Assembly: GCA_018287875.1 (NCBI GenBank)
Contig: JAGVVL010000002.1
Coordinates: forward strand, 2,418,001 to 2,482,000
Reading direction: 5' to 3'
DNA from: Nigrospora sphaerica
Lineage: Eukaryota > Ascomycota > Sordariomycetes > Amphisphaeriales > Apiosporaceae
Length of the DNA stretch: 64,000 nt
The notes beneath the pieces were generated by a model. It worked only from the letters and a program-made list of their open reading frames with translations. It had not been told where the DNA came from and did not search any database. Numbering within the stretch: position 1 is the first letter of the stretch; the number at the start of each line of letters is the position of its first letter. The translations under genes were made by a program, and so were the position numbers. Below are positions 1-13,400 of the stretch, one piece after another.

Positions 1-772
1 CCCCATCCAAGGCGCATACACATGGCTGGATCTGTACTAGGTTGGAGATTCTTGCTGATTCCCATTGGTCCCTGCCCTTAGCCATGGGTAGAGGCAGTGA
101 GTCGATCATTGCTGGGACCGAAACCAAGGCCATTTGAAGCGCGGCCTAGGGACTTAACCGACTGCTTGGGCACAAAGGTTGCAGGCAAGCTCCCTCTGAG
201 CCCTGTACGATCGCGATCAGCGTCATCTGCTACCCTCCATCATTATCACAGTACTCCCATGACAACAGACCAACAGCCTGTCAAGCCCTCGGGACGTTGT
301 ATTGACCCATGCACCCGCGAGCTCCCCTTGTTTCAGTCGCTTACCCATGACGTTGACTCCTGATCCTTCTGCTTCCTTGGTCTAAGGGAACCCGCTCCTT
401 GAGCCATTCAGTCTTGCTACATTACCCCAAACTCCGCTATCGTGATCTGCAGAGCCAGGGGGCTCGCGTGGGAATCCTGGGGAAATATACAAGAGCCGAA
501 GTACCTCTATGGTACCTAATATGAAGCCGTACCCGAGGCCGACATGATCGAACCCCCCCCCGCCTTCTCTTCAACTGTGTCTAAAGATAGAAATATAACC
601 AGCCTCTCCTCGTGCCATCCGTTCCGGGTCTTCTTTATTCAATCTATACTGGCCCACATGCCTCGTGACTCTTGTCCCTCCCTGCCCGTCTATTCTGCCT
701 TTCTTGTTTCCAGAGAAGGAACTACCACACGGCCACTTACACGCGCGATATCTCTAACGCCATCCTGCAAAG
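1..772. other. Intergenic / 5' leader of the MFS transporter gene
   Basis: No reading frame here resembles a protein. The last few hundred bases are pyrimidine-rich, as in fungal promoters and leaders, and run into the transporter start at 773. I see no tRNA or repeat. Confidence 0.5.
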
Positions 773-3552
773 ATGGCGCCCAGCCCAGAGAAGAAGGCCG
801 ACGCTTCGGCACACCTCTCGGAGAGCTCTGGTGCTAGCAGGCAAGAGATTGTAAACTTAAGGTGAGTACTTGCATCGGCCCATGTCGTACCAAAACTGTA
901 TGAGGAACAGCTGCCTTGGTCCACCACCACCAAGTAGAGAGCTAAGACCGGGTGCTCAGATCAGGAGTCAATGCCGTCGATGAGGAAAAGTGTGAACGGA
1001 AGAATTGCCTGAACGCGTCGGTGAAGCTCGAAAACCCTCTTGCCGGCATCGGCCCGCAAGACGTAAGCAAGTTTTCGATTTTTCTTTTCTTGCCCCTTTC
1101 GACATGAACACCCTTCCCAACACGCCTTCTGAATACCCTTCCTCTCTATCTTCTCTTTGGGAGGCAGTGGGACGAAAGAAGACTTGAGAGCACGCTCTAC
1201 GGCATCTGTCGAAGGAAACCACTGACGTTCAGGTGGCGGTAGCTGGCGCGGCGCGGTGAGGAATTCTGCGCCCGGCACGGCTTCACCGCGGTCGACGACG
1301 TCCGCGCCTTTCGGCTCGGGGCTCTGCTAGCCGCCGACCCGAGCCGGCCGGACGCGGTAGAGGGGCTCACGGCCCGCGAGCGCGAGGTCCTCGAGCGCGA
1401 GGTCACGCACAAGTGGTCGAACCCCGTCATGCTCTACAACATCATCGTCATCTGCTCCCTGTGCGCCGCCGTCCAGGGCATGGACGAGACCGTCGTCAAC
1501 GGGGCCCAGGGGTTCTACAAGGAGGACTTTGGCATCGGGGGCCAAACCCAGCGAGGTAAGACCCCCTTTCGCCGCAGCTGTCGTCGCCTCCATCCCCATA
1601 TATGGCCATGTTGGCTAATGTAAGCGTGCCAGACACTTGGCTCGTGGGACTCGTCAACGGTTCGTTCCCCCCCCTCTCCCTTGCCACCTCGTGGATGGGG
1701 CGCTGACCACCCTCCCCCCCCTTTTGATAGCCGCTCCGTATATTTGCTGTGCCTTGGCGGGCTGCTGGCTTACGGAGCCTATGAACGCGCTCTTTGGACG
1801 TCGTGGCACCATCTTTGTATCGTGTCTGATTTCTGGCGCCGCCTGTTTCTGGCAGGCCTTCACCAACACATGGCAAGTAGTCCTCGGCCTCAATCTCCTA
1901 CAGGTTGGGACTGCCATGCTAACCATTCGCCCGCTGCGCAGGTGGCACATGTTTATCGCCCGGTTCTTTCTCGGCTTCGGCATCGGGCCAAAATCAGCAA
2001 CGACCCGTAGGTTTCTTTTCCGTCGTGGTCCTGGAGTCTCACCGCTGACCCTCTGGCCCCTCTCGAGCGATCCACGCGGCCGAATGCTCGCCGCCTACGC
2101 TCCGCGGCGCCCTGGTGATGCAGTGGCAGATGTGGACGGCCTTTGGCATCATGGTCGGGTACGTGGCCGACCTGGCCTTCTACTTCGTGCCGGACCGGTC
2201 GGGCATCGTGGGCCTCAGTAAGCAACATCCGGTGCTCTTTATTGTCTACTTCAGCCCCGATCCCTGCCGTTGTACTGCCACCAGGCCTTGTTTCCGGTCT
2301 TCTAGCCCGATGGTGCTCCCGAAACTGCTCCACTATCACCTGGTTTGGGGAGTTGCTGACTCTGGCTGATGGTAGACTGGCGCCTCATGATGGGCTCGGC
2401 CATGCTCCCCGCCGTCGCCGTTTGTGCCCTCGTCTACTTCACGCCCGAGTCGCCGCGCTGGTACCTCACCAAGAACCGCCACCACGAGGCCTACGCGAGC
2501 ATCTGCCAGCTCCGCTACGAAAAGGTCCAGGCCGCCCGCGACCTCTTCTACATGGACACGCTGCTGCAGGCCGAGAAGGACGTCATGGCCATCGGCCGGG
2601 GCAAGGTCAAGGAGCTCCTGGCGGTCCGCCGCAACCGCAATGCCATGCTGGCCTCGGAAATCGTCATGTTCATGCAGCAGTACGGCCGCCTCCTTGCCCT
2701 CCCTGCCTACCGCGACAGCTGACACGCAATCCCAGATTCTGCGGCGTCAATGCCATTGCGTACTACTCGACCGAGATCTTCAAGGCCGCCACGGGCAGCG
2801 ACATTACCGCCCTTTCGGCCTCGCTCGGTTTTGGCGTCATCAACTGGCTGTTCGCCATCCCCGCTCTCTACACCATCGACACCTTTGGCCGGAGGAACCT
2901 GCTGCTGACCACGTTCCCCCTAATGTCGCTCTTTCTGTTCTTTACCGGCTTCAGCTTCTGGATCCCCTCGGACAGTCCGGCGTATCTGGCCTGCATCGCG
3001 CTCGGTATTTACCTGTTCGGCGTCGTCTACTCTCCCGGCGAAGGGGTCAGTCTTTATACCTCAAACCACCCCCCTCGGGGGGGGACGACCCACGCGGTGC
3101 TCGAGGCTGACGATGCAAATTAGCCTGTACCATTCACCTATTCGGCTGAGGCCTACCCCCTCTACATCCGGCCCGTAGGCATGTCGCTGGCCACGGCCAC
3201 GACCTGGTTCTTCAACGCCGTGCTTTCGCTGACCTGGCCTTCCATCGTCCAGGCCTGGACCGAGCAGGGCGCCTTCTCGTGGTACGCAGCCTGGAACCTC
3301 TTCGGCTGGCTCCTCGTCCTCCTCTTCGTGCCCGAGACCAAAGAGAAGACGCTCGAGGAGCTCGACGCAGTCTTCGACGTCCCCCTTCGCGACATTGCCG
3401 CCTACGGCCTCAAGCAGGTTCCCTACTTCTGGGGCCATTACGTCTTGCGCCAGGACCTCGCAAAGCCCAAGGCCCCCTCGGCTGCGGACATCGTCTATGC
3501 CGAACGCCAACTCGCGGGAGGGAAACAACATGATCCCACAGCGAGTGTTTGA
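773..3552 (+). CDS. MFS sugar/polyol transporter (SP family)
   Basis: Predicted plasma-membrane 12-helix major facilitator importing a sugar, polyol or inositol-like substrate by proton symport (family inference). Ten exons: 773-861, 960-1062, 1243-1555, 1633-1659, 1731-1872, 1942-2006, 2068-2217, 2376-2679, 2736-3045, 3124-3552. They join to an exact frame of 643 residues. The N-terminal cytoplasmic stretch has the NPLAGI-type motif of this fungal subgroup. Helix 1 follows at VMLYNIIVICSL with GMDETVVNGA. Other landmarks are GFGIGPKSATTP, GALVMQWQMWTAFGI, YFTPESPRWYL, CGVNAIAYYSTEIF, YSPGEGPVPFTYSAEAYPLY and the final PETKEKTLEELD signature. The start at 773 is the only ATG opening the frame into exon 2. 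Intron 5 (1873-1941) uses a GC donor and intron 4 a weak GTTCGT donor. Exon 4 is only 27 nt. The substrate cannot be read from sequence. It converges on the Stc1-domain gene. Confidence 0.9.
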
Positions 3553-4183
3553 CGTACTCGCTCCCATGCAGCTGACTGCGTCTCAGCCGAGACCCATCTT
3601 TTGCCCGCTGCAATACCGTGTTGCTTATGGAAGAAGCAAACCATGCTTTTCAACTCTCATTACCAACAGCAGGTACCCAAACGAACCAGAAGGAGGGGGG
3701 GGTAAAGGCGCAGCCTACAATATTATCCAAGGCCCCGCCTCGCTATTCCAGAGACATGGCAGTATAAAATAACCCCATGGGTCATAGGAGAATATGGATT
3801 CGGGATATGGCGTCTTTTTGGCCTCGTCCTTCCCTTTCGTGATGTTGCGTATAGGCAGGTAGCCATATTTCGGCAATGACTTGTATCCCCTGAATCACAC
3901 AGCCAGTTCACCATGAAGAATTAAAGCTTGCCCCCCAAAAGAAATTGTATTCGCTGCAAACTATTTACTCTTTTCTATGCCATAGAATGGTCGAATGCAC
4001 CGCAGACGACCAAGAAGTAAAATGCATCTTTCAAAAGCCACCGTCTTCGCGCAAGGGCGTAAACGAAATGAGACGCAAATCTTTCGGACCATAGCTGAAA
4101 TCTCACGACGGTGATATCCGAGAGGGCAGAGCCCGAAGAAGATTTTGTGTCCCGGAAGGCGATGCTCACAGCGGTCGCCGCCG
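3553..4183. other. Convergent 3' intergenic region
   Basis: This holds the 3' ends of the transporter (+) and the Stc1-domain gene (-). No further coding or RNA feature is visible. Confidence 0.5.
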
Positions 4184-5757
4184 TTACATCTCGTCTGCGC
4201 TGCCCGAATCGTATATATCGACAATGTTATCGTTCGAGGTGTTGAAAGTCTCCCTGTGGTCGAACTGCTTTCTTCTGTCGGGGCGGGCCCAATTGTCCCT
4301 ATCGGGTCGTCGTCGTATGCCGTAGCTAGCAGGGCCAGAAGCAGTGGCGGCAGACTTCGCCGACGAACGCGTCTGGACCGAGTTAGCATCTGCCTCTCTT
4401 CTCTGCATCCGACCGTCAGGGCCATATGCATCGAATTGCTGGGGTGGAACCCAAGGACGTCTAGCGTTCTGAGAGGAAGACTCGACGCTGCGGGATCCAG
4501 TGCCGAAGTCATCCGTCACGACGGACGGAGCAGCGCTGGCACTGAACGGATCTTGGTAGCTGCCATCATCTCGCAGGTGAGGGGGCAGGTACGGGGCTCT
4601 GACCCCGGGGCGGGTTGCTGGTGTTTGCCGCGATGTCGTCTCGCTTGCCAGCGCCGTAGAGGCACTTCCAGCTGAGCCCGTGCCAGCAAAGTTGCACAGG
4701 GCATCCGGACGAGGCACGGTGGGTGCAGCCCTGATAGCCGAGGTTGAAGGGGACTGGCTATAGGACTGGAACTGCGATACGGGGCTCCGGCTGCCTCGGC
4801 CGTCATCGAAAGTCAACGACGAAATGTGGGAAGTGATACTGCGCGTGTCTGCGACGGACAAGGGGGTGGCGAAAGAAGTGGTTACATGCTATATTCGTAT
4901 CAGCAGCGGGTAATCGAGTTGCGAGGACATCCAGTATTTACTTACATTTCCAGCCTTGTATGAGCTGTAGCCACCATAGCCGGTGATTTCGTCATCGTCA
5001 TCGCTGTCGTCGTCACTGTCGACAGGGCCTCGAGGGGCCGAAGCTGGCTGGAACAGTGCAGTATTGTCTTCCTCGTCCGTGTCATCTTCGTCCATCATGC
5101 TATGCTTTCCAGCGTCTGTAAAGCTATCATCCAGCTCGAAGGAACCGAAGGGTGCGAATACGCTCCCGGAGGCCTGAGTGGCCATCTCATTTGGCGACAC
5201 CATGCCATTGGGGTGGGCATTGGGCACAGTATCGTAGTCCTGTTGGGCGCGCCACTTGACGCACTGCTGGCACCACTACAGCAGAGGTCAGTTTCTTATA
5301 CAATGCAGTAGACGAGGATCCTTACTCTGAGCTTGTTGTGCCTCTGGTTGTGGCTGAACTGGGTCTTGGGCAACAGTCGATGGCAAGGACCCATGCACTT
5401 GAGCTGTAAGGCAGGCTCGCCCGAGTGATCTCGACACATTATCTTGAGATGCTGGTCCGTGACCTTGCCCTGCCGTCTTTTGGCGTTGTAGTATTGAGCG
5501 AGCTGATTCTTAGAGAACCGACCCGAGGGGGCATTGTGTCGTCCGAGGTAGCACCAGAGTCTGTGAACACGTTCAGTAGGCGGCATCTTCCACGCTTCTG
5601 GGATTGGAAACTACTTCTCTGGAAGCTTGCTACCATCTCCCCGCCTAAGCCAATCCTTCATGTCAGTCCTTGATGTCCAAATAGTTGCCAGAACTATCAC
5701 TTACCTGCTGGCGTAGCCCCAGCCACCATTGTTGTTGTCGTTGTTTGTGGAGGCCAT
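4184..5757 (-). CDS. Stc1-domain zinc-binding protein with an in-frame TAG
   Basis: Four exons (5757-5705, 5644-5326, 5275-4946, 4888-4184) join to 469 codons. The Stc1 domain spans about codons 38-130. It shows RFSKNQLAQYY, IMCRDHSGEPALQLKC, GPCHRLLPKTQFSHNQR and, across intron 2, RWCQQCVKW, giving Cys/His pairs for a tandem zinc finger. In fission yeast Stc1 links the Argonaute/RITS complex to the CLRC H3K9 methyltransferase; whether this homologue does so is inference, since the family is diversified in filamentous fungi. After the domain come an acidic Asp/Glu stretch and a long Ser/Pro-rich tail that is probably disordered. Oddity: codon 29 (plus-strand 5611-5613) is TAG, in frame between LPEK and FPIPEAWK, both of which look like genuine coding. 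Translation could restart at Met38, just before the domain. A different first exon or a base error could also explain it. Confidence 0.75.
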
Positions 5758-8700
5758 CTTGACTATTGGTCGGCCAGAAAGTGGTGACTGTGGAGGGCTT
5801 ATCTCGTCTCGGCCAGAGGCTCACGCTGTTGAGCAGATCAGTTTTCGCCCGTAAACCACTTTTGATAACCAGAGACCTCGGGACGAGGGCTGCCTTGCGG
5901 ATTGCAGAACCAGGAGGGGTGATGGCAAAATTGTGTTAGTGCTCGGATGGATAAAATGGAGGGGGAGGAGGGCGTGGGCTGTTTCGAAGAGGTGCGGGGA
6001 CAAGTGCATGCTTCTTGAAATGTAGATACCAAGGTCTGCTAAGGCGAAAGAGGACCTCAATATACAATACATATGATGATCAAAGGTCAAGTAGGGACTT
6101 CTTGGTGATGTTGGCGGGAGTTCCGTTGACTTCCGGGGGCAAATTAGTTGATTTCCGCTTGGAATGTGATTACCAGGCAGATGTAGTACTGACAGGAAAG
6201 TCCAACTGGAGCGGTTGTGACTGCGGACCCTCACCTGGGGAGGTTGATATCGACAGAGAAATGCTTACCGGTGTGGATGCTTGCCAGTTGCTTTCTCCCC
6301 CGAACGACAATTGAGGATACAGGCCTTGTTCGTGTTTATAAGGGACTCTAGGACCGCAGGAAGGTGGGGAGAGGAAAAAGGTGAAGGTGCCTGTTTGCAG
6401 AGGGCGATGTTGGGGTGGTTAGTCCGAGCTGTAGCGTGGAGTCGGACAGATATATGTGAACGGAAGAAGGAACCAGTACTCCGAGTAACTGCCATTAACA
6501 TATACAACCACCTGATCTCGTGACACTTCCATGTACCAGAATTAATCTGTACCTGATGGCTGTTTGGGACAGGCAGGCAGTGAATGTGAATGGTGTGTAG
6601 TGATATCTCTGCCCTGTTCCCTGTTTCGGATTGTGCGGGTTGACAAGGGGGATTAGATTGTTTTGTCTGCAGTCGATGCGCATTCAGTATGTGGAAACGA
6701 CGCAGGAGGGAGTGACTGCATCCATTCCACCAGACGTAAAGGAACCTGTGTTCAAAGGAGACTGAGAACGTTCAAGGGCGACTAAGAACCTGTGTTGGGC
6801 CAGCAAGATACACGAGTGTTGTCAGTAACCTGCTATTGACAGGCATCCATCCATCCACACATATATGATGAAATTGCTATGAGGATTCCCAGTTGCCTAA
6901 TGTGTATGTAGGTGAATGGATGCTACATGATCCAAGCAACTGGAGCCATCGTTGCATCTCTCTAACGCGTTTGCTTGTACCTCACATGGTTTGTAGCACA
7001 GCTCAAGGGCACCGGCTAGCAGCAGACGGGGGGATATCAACCTTGTCATACCACGAGAAGGAATCAAAGTTACCCTACACAAAGCGGTGGATGCCGTAGC
7101 ATAGGTATATATCTGCAGGATGGGAGTTTCCTTGAGCCAAAGCCTCATGCCGAATGCCCAACTTCTACAAACCCAAGTTTTCAACTATTCACTAGGTCGA
7201 CGAACATACCAACAGACAGGTTGGAATTGATAAATTGCGATTTCCATCCCCCCAAATAACAGGCATATTTCCCAGATCCAGCCATTATCTGGCTTATGCA
7301 CCGCGTTGTTGTGTCTGTAGAGTTTGATGTCTCTGCTATATGGTGCACATATCTTCCTACTGCATTTTGTTGGTGCTACTAGGCGCGTTTGGGAGCAATT
7401 TTGTTGCGGAATAGATTCATGGATGCCGAGGCCGCCATGGATATGTACCCAGTGATTCAACCGCAGCAGCCTCGCCCGAGTCTATTCGAAGTCTTCAGAT
7501 AATCCGCACAGCACTGGCTGATGAGATGGACTTGGCCTTGAATGCGGAAAAATAGGGTGGCCAAAATATTTTCAATATGTAGTTCCTCAGATGAGGCGAG
7601 GTTTGGGGGCGGACGGAAAGCTTGTCGATCGTAGCCTTAGCTTATGCGTTGGGTATTAGGTGAGGTACCCTAAGTACTTAGGTGTTTGCCTCCTACCTGC
7701 TGGTGTCGCTGAAAGAGAAAAGAGAAGCCCGTATTAGAGCTGGAAAGCCGACGGATCGTCATGCTTCGAAGAGTGGACTTGCCGACCCAAAGGATAGCTA
7801 AATGTGGAAGTGCAGGTGGTGCCCCTATCCGAGCAGCCGGGGCGTCGTCGTCGGCCGTCGTCGTACCATAGCCTTTGTATGCCGTGCTTGTGCATCCTAT
7901 CGTAGACTTCGTCCCAACATTGCCTTCGTGACCCTGCATGACTTGCGCCGTTCGGTGCGTCCGGGCGGGCTCATCGCGATCACCGTCTATACTTCGTAGA
8001 CCCAGTTTGACTGGCGTAGGTAACGGATACTCGTTCGAACCTAGCTTGAGGCACGTAACATTGCGGCTACTTGGCATCTCCAGCCTGCACGATCGGCCTC
8101 CCTTACCTAAGTTGAATACAGTTAGTTGGTTGCTTGGGCTGCATAGTAACCAACTTTGCGACTACTTGTAGATACGATGCACCTATAAGCAATTATACTA
8201 GGCACTAACGGAATCGGGATGCCAGTATGCAGGCAAGTCATCGTCAAGGTATGTATCCATTTGCCATGGGCATCTGTCTGCCCGGCAACCTACATACCTC
8301 ACCGTAAGGGTATGCTGTCATGGGCCGCTATATATCCACGAGCCACGGGCCTTGATCCCGCTGGCTGGAAAGGGGGGGGGGTACACTGGAGGACGGGAGG
8401 CACTGGCCGATGCGTAGGTAGGTACGAGCAATGACGATTGCAGCTTCGGACGGCGGCCCTCCTGACCTTTTTCTGATCCGACCTCAGCTATTTTATTCAG
8501 AGCTTGAGCTTCATGACCCCTTCCCCAACCCCCAACTGTCCTGTCGGCAAGGCGCCTGCGAGGCCCTGGATCTCCAGGGCCCTCGCAATCGCCCGTCTGC
8601 CCCACGTAGGGCGCATAAAGCCGCGACGAAAGAGCTTCCAGAAGGGCAGGTTGCCAGGTTGGCTTGGATCAGCCCATTATCTCCCTCGCAGGAGCGAGGA

Positions 8701-8752
8701 GGGAGGATGGGCTGTCGATGCGGGAGGATGGGCTGTCGATGCGGGAGGATGG
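8701..8752. repeat. 21-bp tandem repeat, about 2.5 copies
   Basis: Two exact copies of a 21-bp unit starting GGGAGGATGGG are followed by a partial third copy. It lies in non-coding sequence with no evident function. Confidence 0.85.
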
Positions 8753-10387
8753 AGGCTCGTCAATGCGCCAGCCCGCCAGCCTCCCTCCCAGCGGTCGCCA
8801 ACGGCCACGAACCCAACCCACCGGCTGGGTCGCAGTCGCCCACATCGCCTCTCCACACCTGTCGCACAAGCCGCCAATGAGGCGGGTGGTTAATGCGTAT
8901 GCCTCTCCATCGCAAATGCTCGTCAGCCCGCCATTCCGCAGAAATAACACAGGGCGTCGGACGCCAGCCAAAAGCACAGGTGCTCTGGAGCCCTTCCCAC
9001 GCCGGCTTGTCGATCTTCAGAAGCGCTTCTCCGTCTTGGGCGGAGACGGCCCCCCGAAGCGCACTCGGAGTGCCCAGCAGCCCAGGTGCCAGACCAAGTG
9101 CCCTCGAGGGGTAGAAGGTTGACGAGGGGCATTGAGGGCCGCGGGGGGGCGGGCATGTTGGCAGGCAAAAGGCCCTACCATGGGAGCTGCCAACGTGACC
9201 GACCGCCGGAGATTCTAGCGCAGGCCACTATGACTGTCGGTCTGTACGGACTTGCCTTCCGAGTGGATGGTGAGGCCCTGTTTTCCTTCTTCCTAGTGCC
9301 TCTGAGCCTCTTTGTCCCCAGCCTCTTTGCCTCTCCTACGGTGCGTAGAAGCGCCGGCCGAACTGTCAGTTGCGAAGCCCCCAAAGCAACGAGAGTGATG
9401 GATGGCCCATACTCGGCCTGCTCACCCCCCCTGCCAGTTCCACCGGGATATACGGGGCCTACCATATGTACGAGCCATTGCAAAGTCGGCGGCACTTTGA
9501 GCAGTGCGGGTGCAATATTAGGCTCTATCGAAGAGGGCATTGCGGGTCCTGCAGCCGTCGGTCGGAGGAGGCCACTCATTTGGTGCACACAGGTGGTGGT
9601 GGCGGGCGCCGCATTTGCCGAAGTGCTCGCATGGGTTTTGTGACGAGACGAGCGAGTCAGGTTCCCTAGCGCTTGCCCTCGTTCGTGCTGGGGAGCGCGC
9701 GCGCCCGCGACGCGTCCCTCCCGCTCTGCTCTGCTCTGCCCTGTCTCCCTGTCCCCGCGACCCGACTGGTGCGCCGGGGCCACTGTGGGGCTATGTCTTT
9801 TCACACGGTACATGTAGTTGTACCCCGTCTTGGGCGCCCAACACGGCCACACCATCTCAAAGCGACGACGATACGGTACTTCTTTTGGGTGGCACCGCGA
9901 GCTGGGCCTCGGCAAAGTTTCCAGTACGACAGTATGCCGTGCGTCAGGCACCCGTATTTCCCCCCTTCCCCCAAGTCGTCGGAAAATGGCACGTCGCAGA
10001 TACATATTGCGCATCTCTGGGCGTCCCACTCCGGCGTCCCGCCTGGGATTCACGGTCCAAGCATCAATACCATCCCTCCAGCCCGGCGACGCTATGTCCC
10101 CAGTTCGTGCCTGTCGGGGTCTGTGAGCGCGGCAATCTTCCTAGGAGGAAGCCTGACCTGAGCAACGTGCGCTTCATGCACCGTCTAGGCCCGAATCGGT
10201 GGCGGGTGTCATTGCTACATGTGCATACTGTGTGACCGAACGCACTTTGTCGCTTTGCGATCGGTACGCTCGCCGACAGGACTTGTTGTGGCCGGTACGG
10301 ATAGCTCGCAGTGGGATTGGCAACCGACCAGCACAAAGATTGATCTTCATCAAATGGTCTAAAAGGTCACTGCGTCGATCTTGGCTG

Positions 10388-10404
10388 CCCCCCCCCCCCC
10401 CCCC
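10388..10404. repeat. C17 homopolymer
   Basis: Seventeen consecutive C in intergenic DNA, followed by TTTT. Prone to length error in sequencing and to slippage in vivo. Confidence 0.9.
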
Positions 10405-13400
10405 TTTTCCATCCTTGCAACACGAGGCATTATGCTTGACTTGCACTTAATTCTTGTTTCTTTTGGTTCTGCAAGCCCGAATGGTTGAAACGCCCGCACC
10501 GCCGGTAGAGCATTGGATGCCATGCTTTTTGGGGAAAGGTTCGATGCAATCGTCATCTATAAGTATACGTCTATACTTGTATACACAAGCAGTAAAAAGT
10601 GGCGGAACTCCTATGGGCATCCCGCGGATGGAACCAATTCGGCCGACTTCCTGGAGCATCTGGATGGCAAGGACGGGCTGCAGGCCTTGGCTCAGCAGGG
10701 GAAGGCGCCAGTTGACCGACTGGCAAGCCGTCGGCGTTGCTCGGCCACCCAGGTCGGAACGGTGCGATGCGGTGACCAAAACAGTTTGCTGCTTGGTGAC
10801 GTCCGGGGCTAGTGAGGATCTTGTTGATGTCGACGATGGCGACGGGATGCCAGCTCGCGGGCTGACTGGATGGGCTCGCTGGCAGAAAGCCAAAAGCCGC
10901 TCGCTGGCACCGCCGTCTTGTCCCATCCCAGTGCAGCAAGAACTAGGTATGCGTTGGCATCAAAACAGTCATGCAGGACGATGCAGCGGCGGCTGGCTAT
11001 TCAGACCAGTCGATTCCTCGCTGCCAAGCGGACAGAGCGGGCAGAGCGTGCAGTGCTCGTTTGGGATTCGATAGGCCGCCCGTGATCCAAACCTACCCAG
11101 GTTCCTCGGTACTGTGCATACTGGCTGGCTGGCTGGTTGGTTGGGCTGCTTCTTTTTTTCCCCATTGTTATTTATCAATCATCAATCATCAATCAGCACG
11201 GGCATGACGGTGATGGTCGTCTCCCTGGTCAGAGACTCAGCAGGCCCTGGCTTCAGGTTTCGCAGCCCGACCTGATCTTCCAATGGATTGCTAGGCGCCG
11301 CCATGCCGCCCGCCGCGCCCCTCCCAAAACGAGCGCACGGGGAGAAAAAGAGAAAGAAAGAGAGAGGGTGGAGCGAGGGAAAAGAAGAAGAAGAAGAAGA
11401 AGAGAGGCCCAGTCTAACCCCATCAGGTTATGCATCGTCAGGTACTCGCGCACTAAAAGCCCGCCGTCCCGGCCGCCGACTCACGCATGCATGGATAGCA
11501 TGGAAGCAGGGAAGACGGCAAGAGATGGGATACCCCCGTGGTAGGTAGGGTAATGGTAGGTACGGATACCGCAGCGATGGGGCGACCAGACTGGGCTTTG
11601 GGATCATCGGAAGGTGCGGACGGATCTGACAGTGCGAGATGGGCGAAACCGGCGCAGCTCTGCCACTTCCGGGCTCCACTCGTGGGCTGAGGAGGTACAG
11701 AGTTCGAGTGGCGGAATTCATTGCTGTCCTCCCTTTGCTGTCATTCTGCCGTTAAACATGCGCTGCCAGGCTTCCTGCCAGGCCTGCATGGCCGGGCTGG
11801 TCACCTAAGTATGTACTTTACCGAGCTACCTTGAGTACGGATGGCAGGATGGGTGTTACGTAGATGAACGGAAGCCCGCCAGGGCAAGGCCCCTCAAGCT
11901 CTCGGATATGATGACTGACTACAGGTACATACATGAGCTTGATGGGGGTACCTGACGGCGTACCTACATCCCTCTGCACGCATACAGGGTCTGGTGCGGC
12001 AGCCCCCAGTTGGCTGATGCGTCGCCGTGGGATCTGATGGACCGTCCAAGACGCGCCCCCCCCCCCCAATTCTTCCACGACACCCCCCGTTCGAGACGGG
12101 CTCCTCGTACACATGAGAAGCCATCGTGGATGATGGCGGGTGACAGAGGCAGGCAGGCCGAGACACTGGGCCATTTGGGACGGCAGACGGGAAGAGACAC
12201 CAAGCAGAACTACCTATGGTCTCCGGGCCTCCTGTCCAACCCCCGTCGTGTCTTCGTCCCGGCCTGCCCCTCCGTCGCGTCGTCCCGGGCCCACGAAATG
12301 AGCGAGGTCGAGAAAACGAGGTAACGACGATAATTAAACTAATAATAACCGATGCTGGAAGAGAACCCGCTTGCGCGGTGACTGCACTGTATTCGTACCA
12401 GAAATCTCCATCCCTTGTACCCTGGTCGCCGACGCCAAATTGGGCCCCATGAGCATCGTTCCCTTCTGTTGTCCCCCCCCCCCTCGAGCAACCACTAGCG
12501 AAATTGATCCCCTAATCCTCTGCCACACCCCCCCGGAACTCTGTTCATGCTAAGGTCCCAAACAGCTCTGAAATCGGCCTAGCAGCGCGGGTGTGCAACG
12601 CTCTTTCGCTGCATTGCTCATCTCATCACACGCTCTCCTCTCATTACACTCTCTAGCTCAAACTCGAAACGGAAGAAGGACAAGCACATGGATAGCCACA
12701 AAAACACTGGAGCTGGACGAGAGATTAGCATTGTTCTATTGACGTCCCATGCTGTGTCGGCGTCTCCCTGAGGCCTGTTGGTTCCTCTCGCCGCTCGCTC
12801 CCTCGCCGCCCGCCCGCCCTCTCTCTTCCCCCCCCCTCTCCTTACTGCCGCCGTTGGTCCTGTAACATACGTTTCCCCCTTCCCCCCGGCCCATCCCTCT
12901 TTCTTCTATCCTCCGGGTGTCGCGTTTGTGTCTGTTGCGTGTCTGGTCTGGCCCGTCCCTCCATACAGCCTATCCCCATCCCCATCCAGTTCAATCCGTC
13001 GCCGGTTGGGCTTGTCGATGCAACTGCGTGCGACCGGGCCTCTGCTCTGCTCAGAACCGCAACCACCGTTTTGAAAGGATAATCGATCACGGCACGCCGG
13101 CCGAATCCCTCTTTCTCCCTACCAGTCTTCACTCTCTCTAACTGATTATTCGCCCATCCGGCGTTTTGTTTTTTCTCCTACCGTTTCCTTGCTTTCCAGG
13201 GTTTATTTTCTCCCTCCGGAACCAGTCATCTTGTCACTCACTCATCACCCATTTCGACCAGCATTGCCCGCGCTAGCAAGGACCCGCGAGATTTCGAGAA
13301 GCTCTGCCCTGAGCTGTTCCGGCATACCATCACTGACCACCAGACCCGCAACCCGACAATCCGGTCCCAGTCTCTGCCGGTCCCCTATTCACCAAACGTT

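Noticed and set aside
8025..8050. Possible tRNA B-box (GGTTCGAAC-like, minus strand)
   Set aside because: No matching A box or acceptor stem could be found around it.
7670..8077. 135-codon minus-strand frame
   Set aside because: No family features; surrounded by sequence with stops in all plausible continuations.
9175..10053. 292-codon minus-strand open frame
   Set aside because: Low-complexity Arg/Pro-rich translation with no domain, no plausible splice partners and GC-driven lack of stops.
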